A stretch of 64,000 bases of DNA from the NCBI GenBank assembly GCA_945859605.1, contig OX243827.1:21323968-21387967 (forward strand). Direction: 5' to 3'. The notes beneath the pieces are model-generated. The model saw only the letters and a program-made list of their open reading frames with translations, had not been told where the DNA came from and did no database searches. Source of the stretch: Lumbricus rubellus. Its lineage: Eukaryota; Annelida; Clitellata; Crassiclitellata; Lumbricidae. Numbering within the stretch: position 1 is the stretch's first letter; the number at the start of each line of letters is the position of its first letter. The translations under genes were made by a program, and so were the position numbers. Positions 31,235 through 41,811 of the stretch are shown in pieces.

Positions 31235-31940
31235 ACGCTCCAGTCTGCTTATAGTCAGTGCTAAGCTGGTGGCTGTGCTGAGCCGGTGGTGGTAGTGCAG
31301 AACTGGCTGGCATTGCTCAACTGTGTTCATTGGGGTCGACGCTAAGCTGGTTAACTGGTGGCACTGTTGAGTTCGAGGCTCTGATAAATTGGTTGGCTAT
31401 AGTAGTAGTAGCAGTGTTAAACTACTGGCAGTGCTATGTACTGTACACTAATTTGGTTAGTAACATGGCAACATGGCCATCACTGTGGCTGGGAATCGGA
31501 CACTGTGGAAAAATTTAATAAACTCACTGTGCAACGCTCCCATTGGTGGAGTAGGCGATGAATGATGACATTAGTAGCAGTGTTAAACTACTGGCAGTGC
31601 TACTATACACTGGTTGGTTAGTGGCAGTTCTGAACTGGTTAGCTGCTGGCAATGCTAACTGGTTAGCTGTTGGCAATGTATAGAGCTAGTTGCAGTATAT
31701 GCTATATCTTCGTTTATTAGAAACCTGAGTGACAGACCGCAATCAGTAACAACAGAGATGAATAGCTTTTGACAGTGCTGAACTGGTTGGCATGTATGTG
31801 GCAGTGTTCAGTTATTGGCCTGCTAAAGCTGGTAAGCTATAGTGGCAGTGCTTTCTTTAGCAGTGCTTCACTGGTTAACTGCTGTCAGTGTTGAGCTATT
31901 GACAGTGATAAGCTGGCTGACTAGTGGCGGTATTCTCTAG
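31235..31940. repeat. Decayed (GCTGGTTGGCAGTGCT)-like array
   Basis: AACTGGTT(A/G)GC, GGCA(A/G)TGCTAA and AGCTGGT recur at irregular spacing for about 700 bp and merge into the regular 17-bp array at 31945. An R1-like fragment (TTTATTAGAAACCTGAGTGA then CAGACCGCAATCAGTAAC) sits at 31706-31750. Confidence 0.55.
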
Positions 31941-31944
31941 TGGC

Positions 31945-32353
31945 AATGACAGACTGATGGCAATATAAAGCTGATGGCAATATAAAGCTGATGGCAATAT
32001 AAAGCTGATGGCAATGTAAAGCTGATGGCAATATAAAGCTGATGGCAATATAAAGCTGAGGGCAATGTAAAGCTGATGGCAATATAAAGCTGATGGCAAT
32101 GTAAAGCTGATGGCAATATAAAGCTGATGGCAATATAAAGCTGATGGCAATGTAAAGCTGATGGCAATGCAAATCTGATGGCAATATAAAGCTGATGGCA
32201 ATGTAAAGCTGATGGCAATGTAAAGCTGATGGCAATATAAAGCTGATGGCAATGTAAAGCTGATGGCAATATAAAGCTGGTGGCAATGTAAAGCTGAGGC
32301 AATATAAAGCTGATGGCAATATAAATCTGATGGCAATGTAAAGCTGATGGCAA
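31945..32353. repeat. 17-bp minisatellite, about 24 units
   Basis: Unit GCTGATGGCAAT(A/G)TAAA. Variants are mainly A or G at the 13th base, plus single GGTGG, GAGGG and AAATCT changes. With a 17-bp period all three minus frames are open and give the same HCHQLYIA-like peptide, so none is coding. Confidence 0.93.
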
Positions 32354-32715
32354 TTCGCCGCGTATCGCCAATGACTGACGAGGCAATTGACACCGGGCTA
32401 TCTGACTTATTGATTTCCGAACACAAAGGCCATTATTGATTAAATTGAGGGTTTCTCGCGCTGCTCGGGGTAGAGGGGGCGCTAAGTTGCACCCCGGGGA
32501 GACGGGGCAAGGGGAAATGACCCCCCCCCTCCTCCTCGCGCTGCTCTTACCATAGACGGGAATTTGCGCTTTGGGGGGAAATCGTTGAGGCGTTTTCGTT
32601 CATTGTAGGAATTAATATTTAAGCAAATCACCGCCAGATGGCTTTCGTATGGAACTCCGCCACTGTATACGCACTCTGACAATGCCAGTCCCAAGCCTCG
32701 ATGAAGGAGGAGGTG

Positions 32716-32757
32716 GACACTAATCATCTTTGGTATGACACAGTGTCGTTAGATAGC
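32716..32757 (+). mobile_element. SINE-B tail fragment
   Basis: ACACTAATCATCTTTGGTAT then GACACAGTGTCGTTAG, the same block as in SINE-B at 11748-11780. Confidence 0.65.
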
Positions 32758-32797
32758 AAGAAAGCAGATAGCTTTCGGTGGTGCTTCCTTACTGGCT

Positions 32798-32826
32798 ATC
32801 CCTGTCTGTCTGTCTCTGTCTGTCTC

Positions 32827-32861
<35 letters not shown>

Positions 32862-32882
32862 GTCTCTCTCTCTTTCTTTCTG
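32798..32882 (+). repeat. (CTGT)n microsatellite
   Basis: Clean CTGT run ending in CTCT. Confidence 0.88.
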
Positions 32883-33059
32883 GTCTTATAACAGTACTTT
32901 CATCTATTGCTATTTTAAAACATTTGACATTGATTGGATATAGAAATGATGTACGTTTGTTTATTATATACGTGTATACACCAGAATGCGGATAGCAATG
33001 TCTATTAGAGAATATTTTTATCTTATCTTTCTGAGTTGATCTTCTGCATGTCTGGGTAT

Positions 33060-33640
33060 ATATGTGCCAGACTGTGACCCTCTGTATGTCTGCTTGCATC
33101 CTTGTCCCTGTATCTGTCCATCTCTCTTTATTCTTTGTGATTCTTCTGAACATGTGTCCATATTCCCTTTAGCTATGGCTGTGTGTTTCTCTATGTCTGT
33201 GTCTGTCTGTCTGTTGCTCAGTCTTTTGGTCTGTCTTTATTTATATATGTTTCATTGTCTCTGTGTTTGTCTGTGTTTGTCTTTGTATGTCTGTCTGCTG
33301 GCCTGTCTTTCTCTGTGACTCTGTCCGTGTGTCTACATGTCTGTCTTTTGGTTTGGATCAGTTGATTTGTCTTTGCTTATAATTATTTGTCTCGTTGTCT
33401 CTGTGTCTGCTTTTATGTATGTCAGCTTGGCTGCCTGTATATGTCTGCTTGTTGTGTTGAGTTTGTCTCTCTATGTCCTTATGTCTCTGTCTGTCCGTCT
33501 CTCTCTCTGTGACCCACTGTCTATGTGTCCATCTGTCTTTTGACCTGTCTGTCTGTGTGTGTCTGTTTATCAGTCTCGTCTCTCTTTCTCTGTATCCGTC
33601 TGTCTGCCTATCTGTCTCTGTTTTCGTCTTTTATATCTGT
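33060..33640 (+). repeat. Long degenerate (CTGT)n tract
   Basis: CTGTCT/TTGTCT/ATGTCT words dominate 580 bp. Cys/Leu/Val frames here are spurious. Confidence 0.7.
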
Positions 33641-34780
33641 GAGTAATCACTGAATTACGGATGACTTATGCAATCTAATTATTCTGCAATGAAAGTTTTA
33701 TTGTGCTTTAAAAATTTAAGGACCTTGGAGAATGAATGTATGTATAATTATCTTTTTGTGCTATTTTTACTATCACGTAACAACAATGGGACTGTTAAAA
33801 AGGTGTTTGTAGGCAGCTTTTGTCATTTGACCCACAGTAAATTAAACAATGCCACAGTGCATGCAGTGACGCTGACACGGGACCTTTTCATCAGTAGAAA
33901 ATTACTCATGGTGCCCTGTAAGGTGATGGCACCGACATCCTATTGTACCCTCAGTACCATGCAGGGCACGGGTGATCATGCCTCTAGACTTTCTAAATGT
34001 CAGTTGTGTATATATTGGTGCTTAATTGTAACATCTCTCCCCTGTATAGTTTATTTTTAGTATCTGGAATGAATTACATGTGTTATTGCTGTTGTTGGTG
34101 GTGTTGTTACTAGACCTATTATTATTATTTTTTGCTTTGTGGTGCTTTATTATTATGTTGTCTGCTTATACTTTCAAGCATTCAGCTAATAATATGCGAC
34201 ACTATTATTCAAGTGATGTCTCCTCCGGTTGATGTCTGATTGAAGTCTCTTAACGGAAGGACAAAGGTCAACCAAGTCCATACTATGTACATTGTAGAAG
34301 TACAATTGCTTAAAAATTACATGGGGACTTAACAGCTGGACTATGTGTTGGCTGACTCTTCAATTTATTTGTGTTTACTGTATGTCCGTGAACTGTTCTC
34401 CCGAAACATCCTCTATAGGAAATTAAATATACAGATATACCAACTGGGTGGGGGAGTGGCGGTCTGGAAGGGGATGGGAGGCGTGGTAGGGGAGAGGGGC
34501 GGTGTGGCACAATTTTCTGTGGAGCGGCAGATATCAAAGGTGGACATTAACTGAACGATGCTTATCATCACTTGCCTTCGGAGGCTATAGTTGAACGACC
34601 GAGTGATCGGAACATCTGTTGTATCTGGTTTCAATTTGAACATCACTCAGACGGTGAAAGCATATTTCGATCTATACAGCGATTGCCATAGTAATAATAC
34701 TGGTAATATAATGTGGGCGCCAGAACACAGCCATGCCGTGCAGCTACAATATCACTGTAAAACAATGTGTAAATCCTCCC
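33641..34780. other. No gene recognised
   Basis: The longest frame, 33668-34060 (130 codons), shows no domain and no convincing acceptor or donor. The rest is unique AT-rich DNA. Confidence 0.4.
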
Positions 34781-34784
34781 ATTA

Positions 34785-34985
34785 TTCTTCATTCATTCAT
34801 TCATTAGATCATTCATTCAGTCATTGAGTCAGTCATTCATCCATTCATTCATCCAGCATTTCATTCATCTATTCATCCATTCATCCATTCGTGTATTCCT
34901 TCATCCATTCATTCATCCATTCATCCGTCCATTCATCCATTCATCATTCATTCATTCATTCATTCATTCATTCATTCATCCACTT
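34785..34985 (+). repeat. (ATTC)n/(CATTCATC)n microsatellite
   Basis: ATTCATTCATCC with GTC and GTG interruptions. It is the complement of the GAATGAAT tails attached to SINE-A, though no SINE body is visible next to it. Confidence 0.88.
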
Positions 34986-35508
34986 GCCCCCACCCTGGAA
35001 AATCGATTTTCTATTTTTTAACTACTACTTTTTGGCTTTTCACAAATTTCTTCGCACTAAAGCACTAATGTTAATAATTGCACACAATGTGAAACTGCGA
35101 AATTGACATTATAGAAACCTCTGTGAAAAATAACCGTGTTCTTAAATTTCTGCTTTGCATTTTCAAGCTCTTGCTAAAAACAATTGACCATGACAATTAT
35201 TTTTGACCCTCCTGCAAAAACTTCTGCGTGCAGCAGCAGCTGCAGCTGTGTCTGGAATGAACCAATTTACTGTGGCTTTCATAATTAATTATAGACTACG
35301 TGTATAATTGTCCGCATGCATATAATTATATAGGAATAATTTATCACAGTCAAGCCTTGAATGAAAACACTTTGCTGTGGCTCTCGTCCATAATAATGTG
35401 AACCAACCACACGTTTGCGAGAGAACGTTGTCCGTTCTATGCAGCTGTGCACTGCACTGCTGTTGCTGTATCGAATTACAGAAAGTACTTCTTATTATTC
35501 GATTTCAG

Positions 35509-37083
35509 GCTTTTACGAACGACAGTACGACGGCAACAACGACAAAAACAAGCGGTGGGTGTCCATCCGACTCCTCCCGACGATACAAGGGATCCCTATC
35601 GTCGACCGCATCCCTCTACGATTCCGACGACGGAAACTTCGGTCTTCCCACTCCCCCAACTCCTCCCCATCTCCACCCTCCCCATCCCCACCCTCTTCCA
35701 GCGGAAAATCTTCCCCATCGTCCTTATTCTTCTTCGGAAGTAATAATATCGACTTTGCGTCGATCGCCGCCGTTCTGTTTTGACGACGACGATGAGAATG
35801 AAGCGGCGAGAATGACGCAACGACAGACGCCACTTCTACCCCCGACGCTACTGACGCTGCACGCACCCTGCTCCATCGCCGCCACCGCCTCCGACTTCGC
35901 TGCCACCGCTGCATCCTCTGCTTCTGCCTCAGCGCAGGAAACGAATTTATGTAGCTGCATTACAACGACAGGACGCCACCTATCGCCGATGACGACGTCT
36001 TCTTCTGCTTCGGTTAGTCTCCTGCATCATCATCATCATCATCATTCTTCGGAGTCGAGTAGTAATAAGACCGCTGTATCGGTTGGGAAGCTATTGGCAT
36101 CGGGGTTAGTAGCATCGTCGGACGCTCGGTGTTCGCCTCTGCCACCGCCGCTCTGTTTCAACGTTCTTTCCAGGGAGAAATCGATGGTTGGCTTACTACC
36201 ACCGCCACTACCCTTCTCATCGGGGGTCGTCTGCTGCCCCTCCTCTTCCTCCTCCCTGTCTCTGGATTATCTGGTTTCTCCGATTCCCGATGCAGCGCTT
36301 CCGAGTCTCGCGACCGCCGCCTGGCTGTGTAACGGTGGTGATGACGACGTCCTTGTAGGTGTACCTGGTGGTAGAAGTGGTAGTGCGACGGTGGTAAACT
36401 CGTCGCATGGTAGGAAACCAGCATTGGCGTCGGCGTCGTCGCCAGCGATCTTGAACGCCGATGTGTTGTCTTCGTCGAGGCCAATCTCTGTGGATGGTGA
36501 TGTTGTTGACCGCTGCGATGAGAGGTTGACGTCTGGGTTGACGTTGGGATTGACGCCGGGGTTGACGTCGGGGTTGACTTCGGGATTGACTTCGGGGTTG
36601 TTGACGTCGGGGTTGACGTCGGGGTTGACTTCGGGGTTGACGTCGGGGTTGACGTCGGGGTTGACGTCGGTGTTGACTTCGGGGTTGACGTCGGGGTTGA
36701 CGTCGGGGTTGACGTCGGGGTTGACGTCTAGGTTGACGTCGGGGTCGACGTCGGGGTTGACGTCGGGGTTGACTTCGGGGTTGACTTCGGGGTTTACGTC
36801 GGGGTTGACTTCGGGGTTGACGTCGGGGTTGACGTCGGGGTTGACGTCGGGGTTGACGTCGGGGTTGACGTCGGGGTTGACCCCCGTTGTTGTTCCGAAC
36901 GGTGGTGGGTCGGTGATCGATGGTCAGTTGCGGTTGTCGCCGAAGAAGAGGATACTCGACGATGCTGGTGAGATTAACCGACGGAAGGTGACGCTTCTTG
37001 ACCGTGAGGAAAGGTTTCGGTACTACAACGAACTGCAGGTGGATGATGATGGAGGATCATTGCAGGTTGATCATCATACGAAG
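35509..37083 (+). CDS. Large internal exon of an unidentified protein, 525 codons
   Basis: Acceptor CTTATTATTCGATTTCAG/GC and donor TACGAAG/GTCAGTAA bound 1575 nt, open in one frame, phase 0 at both ends. I chose these borders over the upstream ATG at 35377 because the acceptor is strong and the intervening peptide looks random. Residue order: Ser/Thr-rich start, Pro/His-rich 35660-35720, an acidic FDDDDENEA at about 35780, Ala/Ser-rich, seven His at 36027-36047, Ser-rich, then about 30 LTSG repeats (36526-36885), then a basic-acidic end with LSPKKRILDDAG and LLDREERFRYYNEL. It is mostly disordered by composition. The end looks the most conserved. A nuclear regulator is possible but I recognise no family. 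Flanking exons were not found. Confidence 0.6.
36526..36885 (+). repeat. 12-bp in-frame minisatellite encoding LTSG, ~30 units
   Basis: Unit TTGACGTCGGGG. ACG-TCG and ACT-TCG codon versions alternate irregularly. The single insertion seen adds TTG (one Leu) and keeps frame. Substitutions give LTLG, LTPG, LTSV, LTSR, STSG and FTSG. No stop occurs. Confidence 0.93.
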
Positions 37084-37261
37084 GTCAGTAATGACTCAGT
37101 ATACTTTGGTTCTTCTTTTGTTCTGTTTGTTTGCACTGTTGTCTGTTGTTTGCTGTTTTGAGGCCTGCAGTACTGTTCTTTCCTATAGAAGTGGTGAAGC
37201 AATTGAAACAGGCATTGACGATGGTGGTGATGTCGATGTCGAAGGCAATGGTTACGATTAC

Positions 37262-37270
37262 AATGATTAC

Positions 37271-37304
<34 letters not shown>

Positions 37305-37306
37305 GT
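37262..37306 (+). repeat. (GAT)n run
   Basis: About ten GAT units leading into the 17-bp array. Confidence 0.85.
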
Positions 37307-37790
37307 GGTGATGGTGAATTGGTGATGATGGTGAATTGGTGATGATGGTGAATTGGTGATGATGGTGAATTGGTGATGATGGTGAATTGGTGATGATGGT
37401 GAATTGGTGATGATGGTGAATTGGTGATGATGGTGAATTGGTGATGATGGTGAATTGGTGATGATGGTGAATTGGTGATGATGGTGAATTGGTGATGATG
37501 GTGAATTGGTGATGATGGTGAATTGGTGATGATGGTGAATTGGTGATGATGGTGAATTGGTGATGATGATGAATTGGTGATGATGGTGAATTGGTGATGA
37601 TGGTGAATTGGTGATGATGGTGAATTGGTGATGATGGTTAATTGGTGATGATGGTGAATTCGTGATGATGGTTAATTGGTGATGATGGTGAATTCGTGAT
37701 GATGGTTAATTGGTGATGATGGTGAATTGGTGATGATGGTGAATTCGTGGTTATGGTGAATTCGTGGTTATGGTGAATGTTGGTGATGAT
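37307..37790 (+). repeat. 17-bp minisatellite, about 28 units
   Basis: Unit GGTGATGATGGTGAATT. Variants GTTAATT and GAATTC cluster in the last third (37630-37770), so the array is homogenised at its left and decayed at its right. It begins about 220 bp after the exon donor and would lie in the intron. Confidence 0.93.
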
Positions 37791-39080
37791 GACGATGGCA
37801 ATGGTGATCGTGATTAAATAAGTTTTCGTTTATAGCTCGTGCAATGTTTAAAAACTTGGAGCCTCATTTCTGTTGGAGAGTAGCTATATGCATGGTCAAA
37901 ATGCTGGTGCTCTCAGTTGTTTATTTCAAGATAAATGCTATTGCTTTGCGAAGTGGTCATTCAACCGGGTTTCTCATTTTCTGTCTGTATTGAAGTATTT
38001 TTTTATGATTGTGTGCATGTGTGAAGACATGAAAATAACGCAGTTTGTGTCTAGGCCTATATACAGAAGCGCCAAAACTTGTTTTGAAATAGTTTCTGCA
38101 ATTAAAAAAAATCTAATGCAGATAAGCCTATGCAGGCTTTTGAGTGCACTTAGAGATACTCTGCTAATCATAATTATTATTCTTAGTATAATTTCGACCG
38201 CTACGCTTAGTCTTTGTTTGTATGAGTAAGAATTAGTTAAATTAAGCAGATGCTATGAGCACTGTGTCCGCAGTGTCCGCACTCATTTGAATTGTTTAAT
38301 TCATGCTTTATATGCGTAGGAGACATTTTGTATTGGTCTAGACTCTATACAGATAAGACGTCATTGTTTTTGTTCTGTAAGTGACCACTAACAGAGTGAG
38401 ATTACAAGGCGTGCTTCAGCACAGTTGAGAGGTTTCTAAAAGTGCAGTAAAAACGTCAAGATATAAAAGTCGGAAACGTTAAAACAAGCTGTTGTGTATA
38501 CACTGTATAGTCTATGGATGTCGTCAGTGTGATTGAGAAATCTTATAAAGCAGAACAACCCGACACTTTCAGTCCTTTAGTCGTTGACAGTTCTCACGCC
38601 GTCAGATCATTCTATTAAGTTGTCCTTTGGATATTTCACAGAAGGAAATTGAACACGTGAATGTATCCGCTTGTATTATAGTGTATACGTGTTGTGAATA
38701 ATAGTCCCGCGACAATGCGTCCGCACACAAAGGCAAAGTCTTCGTGGGGCGGGTGAGGATATTATATATCTCAATGCATTTATTCGAGCGTGTGTGCTAA
38801 GCGGCCGTCCGGTTTACCGTCGTGATCTGCTTTTCCTCAGCAGTATTATAATGGCTTAATGGGTTCACTAGGTCGGCAAACTGAGCCGTTTGACCCGACA
38901 GACTTCGACTAGTTGGCCCAATTTAGTCGGCTATGGCCTGTTAAATATCGTTGGATTTCGTCGGCTTTGCCTCTAAATCGTCTAATCGGTTTGTGATAAT
39001 ATGTTCCGGTGGCGTTTTTCGCCTCGGGAAATGGCTACCGTGTTGCGGCGCGCTGCAGCCTGTACTCGCGGCTGTTGGGT
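37791..39080. other. No gene recognised
   Basis: Unique DNA. Frame 37873-38229 (118 codons) has no domain or splice support. Confidence 0.4.
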
Positions 39081-39118
39081 ATGGGGTGGGGGGGGGGGGG
39101 GGGTTGGGGGGGGGGGGT
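39081..39118 (+). repeat. G-rich tract
   Basis: Two long G runs split by TT; strong G-quadruplex potential and likely sequencing uncertainty. Confidence 0.75.
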
Positions 39119-39607
39119 AACGCGATACCTGTTACGAAGTAATTGATAAGTAAATAATTCGGTGGAAACTGCTTCTGCTTCATCCGATGAAGAACTGTGT
39201 TGATAGTTTCGTGAGATGTTCGTGATTCATTGCGTTGATTGTAATGGTGGTGGGGTCACTGGGTGCAGGGTTGGCTGAATACGAGTGTCCGGTCTCGTGA
39301 TGATTAAGAAAGGTCCGTGATGACCCTCTTCTGCGGGGCTGGGGGCAGGGAGGCCTGCTGCTTGGCGGTGGGGGCGGATTTGACGCGCTCACGGACTCGC
39401 TGACCCTTGCGCTAGTGTTAAGTTGTATTGTGATGTGTTATTATTAGAACATTGTAAAGAAACAGCTACTGTAACAGGTGTCTGATGAACTGAGGAAATG
39501 AAACAACCTCGTTGAGTAAGACTAATTCATCACACACTTGTAGCTGTTTATATTCTCAATCACATGCATTTCCTAAAGTCGTTCTGTTATGAAAATATTA
39601 CAATATT

Positions 39608-39832
39608 GGGCGCGGTGGTGATGTGGTGGCGTCGTCGCCTTGGAGCCCGAAGGTTCGAGGTTCGAATCCACCTCGCCGCGTATGGACCTTGGGCAAGTCC
39701 TTCACTCACAATTGCTCAGCGCTTCGGCGTGAAACTCCGATGCAGTGTCCGCTCTGCATTCGGGAGCGCCTCTGCGTAGCGGTTGAGAGCTGGAAAAGGC
39801 GCTATAACAAGTGCGCATACAAACAAAAAATA
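39608..39832 (+). mobile_element. SINE-A, full length, sense copy
   Basis: tRNA-like head with A-box-like GTGGTGATGTGGTGGCG and B box GAGGTTCGAATCCACCTCG at 39657. Core GACCTTGGGCAAGTCCTTCA, conserved block GCGCTTCGGCGTGAAACTCC, then GGGAGCGCCTCTGCGTAGCG and GGCGCTATAACAAGTGCGCA with an ACAAA tail. Best reference copy for the family in this window. Confidence 0.9.
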
Positions 39833-39964
39833 TTCGTTTATTTCATCAAGACTCACTAGCTCACGGAAGAATCTGTGTACATCCATGCAAATGATGGTTT
39901 TTTGGACAAAATGGATTATGTGGAATTGTTGATTATCACGAGGCAGCTGTTCTGCTGTTGAATG

Positions 39965-40137
39965 GAGTTATGCGTGAGTGCCTCTGAGTAGACTTCTTGA
40001 AGGGGCGCTATATAAGTTTCGGAATGAATGAATGTATGAATGAATGAATGAATGAATGAATGAATGAATGAATGAATGAATGAATGAATGAATGAATGAA
40101 TGAATGAATGAATGAATGAATGAATGAATGAATGTAT
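39965..40137 (+). mobile_element. SINE-A 3' end with expanded (TGAA)n tail
   Basis: GTGCCTCTGAGTAGACTTCT then TGAAGGGGCGCTATATAAGT and TTCGG, then about 28 GAAT units. 5'-truncated. It shows the second tail subtype, with the terminal repeat grown into a microsatellite. Confidence 0.85.
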
Positions 40138-40204
40138 AAGCTTATAGTTGCGCTGATAATAATCGCAGTATGCCATTGACGCCGAGTCCTATAAGCATAC
40201 TAAC

Positions 40205-40460
40205 GCAGCGCTCGTGAATAAGCTGGTGCCCCGCGCTTGGCTTTCTAGTAGCGCTTTAGAAATTTCGAGATTACGATTACGATTACTAAACAGCTGAGTG
40301 ATGCACACGGCTTAATAAATTATCGCTTTTAACGTACGGTATAATAACGTGCATGTGCACGTACAACTTACGTACGTTATCGACAGAAATGACGTGCATT
40401 CTATATGTACCGTCGCACCTTGGTCATGTTAAGTACGTTCCTTAAGTACCGTCGCACCTT
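40205..40460. repeat. Shared repeat fragment and a direct duplication
   Basis: GCGCTCGTGAATAAGCTGGT matches 16367. TACCGTCGCACCTTGGTCAT then GTTAA occurs twice, at 40407 and 40447. Confidence 0.6.
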
Positions 40461-40723
40461 GGTCATGTTAATCTGAGTTGATTAGTGTAGACTACACTAG
40501 CGTATAATAGGTTATCAAACTTGTTAAAGTTGTTGAGATGGGACCTAATGGGTCAGACCAGATTAGAATAGGTTAATCTAAGCTCGGCTATGTTAGGTTA
40601 ATATATAGGCCTAGTGTCTGGTAGGCTAGACAAGACTACCGTATATGTTAGATTGGGGGATATGATTATGAGGCTATAGGTTAGGCCTCGATGACGTTAT
40701 ACCGGGATATGTGAGATCAGGTT

Positions 40724-40724
<1 letters not shown>

Positions 40725-40761
<37 letters not shown>

Positions 40762-40780
40762 TTATATATATATATACGGA
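40725..40780. repeat. (TA)n tract
   Basis: Long AT run. Confidence 0.9.
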
Positions 40781-40964
40781 TAGTGATTAAATCATTATAA
40801 GGTTAAGCTGGGACACTGCGTGTTGTGGCTTTCTATTAAACGCGAGAGGTTCGGGCGGTGGTAGCAATTTGCGGGTGTCAGTTTGTTGTTAATCGTGTAG
40901 ACACATTCGTTGTGGGAAGAAGCATGCATGTTTATCCTGACCCCTGCATGGTGGAGGAAGGCCG

Positions 40965-41320
40965 ATGGAGTGGGGGGGGGGCATGTAGGGTTATTTAGAT
41001 GGGGGGGGGGGGTACGGTCGACCCTCTGCGGACGTCTGGGGAGTAATTGCCATCGCTGCCTGCTTGTGCAATGTTGGCTGTGATGATGCTTGGCTCCCCC
41101 CCCCCCCCGACACCCTCCCTGGCTCCCTCTAGCGGTCGATCGTAGATCACCGTTAGCTGTCGACTGTCTAATCTACAGCGGCCAACACGAGCTGTACAGG
41201 CAGTCTGCTGCTGGTTCTGCTGCTGGCACTGTTGTTGGTGCTGTTGTTGCTGCTGCCACTGTTGTTGCTGCTGCTGGTACTGCTGCTGCTGTTGCTGGTA
41301 CTGCTTCTGCAAGTGACGGT
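40965..41320. repeat. G runs, C run and imperfect (CTG)n
   Basis: G runs at 40971-40980 and 41001-41012, C run at 41096-41108, then CTGCTG/GTTGTTG/CTGGTA from 41205 to 41310. The Gln-rich minus frame 40995-41375 is repeat-derived. An exon is not excluded, but no splice sites support it. Confidence 0.7.
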
Positions 41321-41517
41321 TTGGAGCGTAAGAGAAGATCGGCTTCATCGTCATCATCCTCATAGTCGTCAACATATTACCATCATCGGTGGCTGTATTG
41401 TTGTATTTTTCGTCGTTGTTTTTTGGGGCGTTATTGTTGTATTTTTTACGTTATTTGATGATTTGGTCAACTTGTCTCAATATGTGGCTTGTCTACGTTA
41501 GGGTATATTCCAAGGGA

Positions 41518-41770
41518 TTTCCTCTTAGGAGCAGGAGAAGGAACAAGAGGAAGAGGAGCAAGAGGAGGAGCAAGAGCAAAAGGAGGAGCAAGAGGAGGAG
41601 GAGGAAAAGAAGTAGGAGCGGGAGGAGTAGGAGAAAGAGGAGGAGCAAGAGGAGATGGAGGAGCAAAAGGAGATTGAGGAGTAAGAGGAGAACAAAGAGC
41701 AAAATGAGGAGCAAGAGGAGGAGTAGGATGAGGAGCAGGAAGAGAAGGTGGAGGAAAACAGGAGAAGGAA
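41518..41770 (+). repeat. Homopurine (GGAGCAAGA)n tract
   Basis: GGAGCAAGAGG and AGGAGGAG; open in all plus frames with Arg/Lys/Glu translation. Confidence 0.88.
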
Positions 41771-41811
41771 TCCATTAAGCTATAGCCCTGCAGGGAACAG
41801 CCATGGATATG

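Noticed and set aside
31896..32426. Three minus frames of 130-176 codons with HCHQLYIA repeats
   Set aside because: A 17-bp period makes every frame read the same peptide series, a hallmark of a minisatellite and not of coding selection.
34785..34985. Coding Phe-Ile-His-Ser repeat protein
   Set aside because: It is an ATTC microsatellite. Similar translations arise at 40020-40135 from the opposite strand.
35377..35508. Start codon at 35377 as the true start of the long plus frame
   Set aside because: The 44 codons before 35509 look random and end at a strong TTTCAG acceptor, so an internal exon is more likely. A first exon cannot be fully excluded.
39650..39680. Functional tRNA gene at the GGTTCGAATCC B box
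   Set aside because: No acceptor stem pairing or cloverleaf was seen, and the sequence recurs as the head of a dispersed element with a common body. It is a SINE. The same applies at 11600, 21410, 52175, 53196 and 62851.
41090..41375. Polyglutamine-like protein on the minus strand (40995-41375)
   Set aside because: Frame is made by an imperfect CTG repeat and crosses two homopolymers of doubtful length; no splice support.
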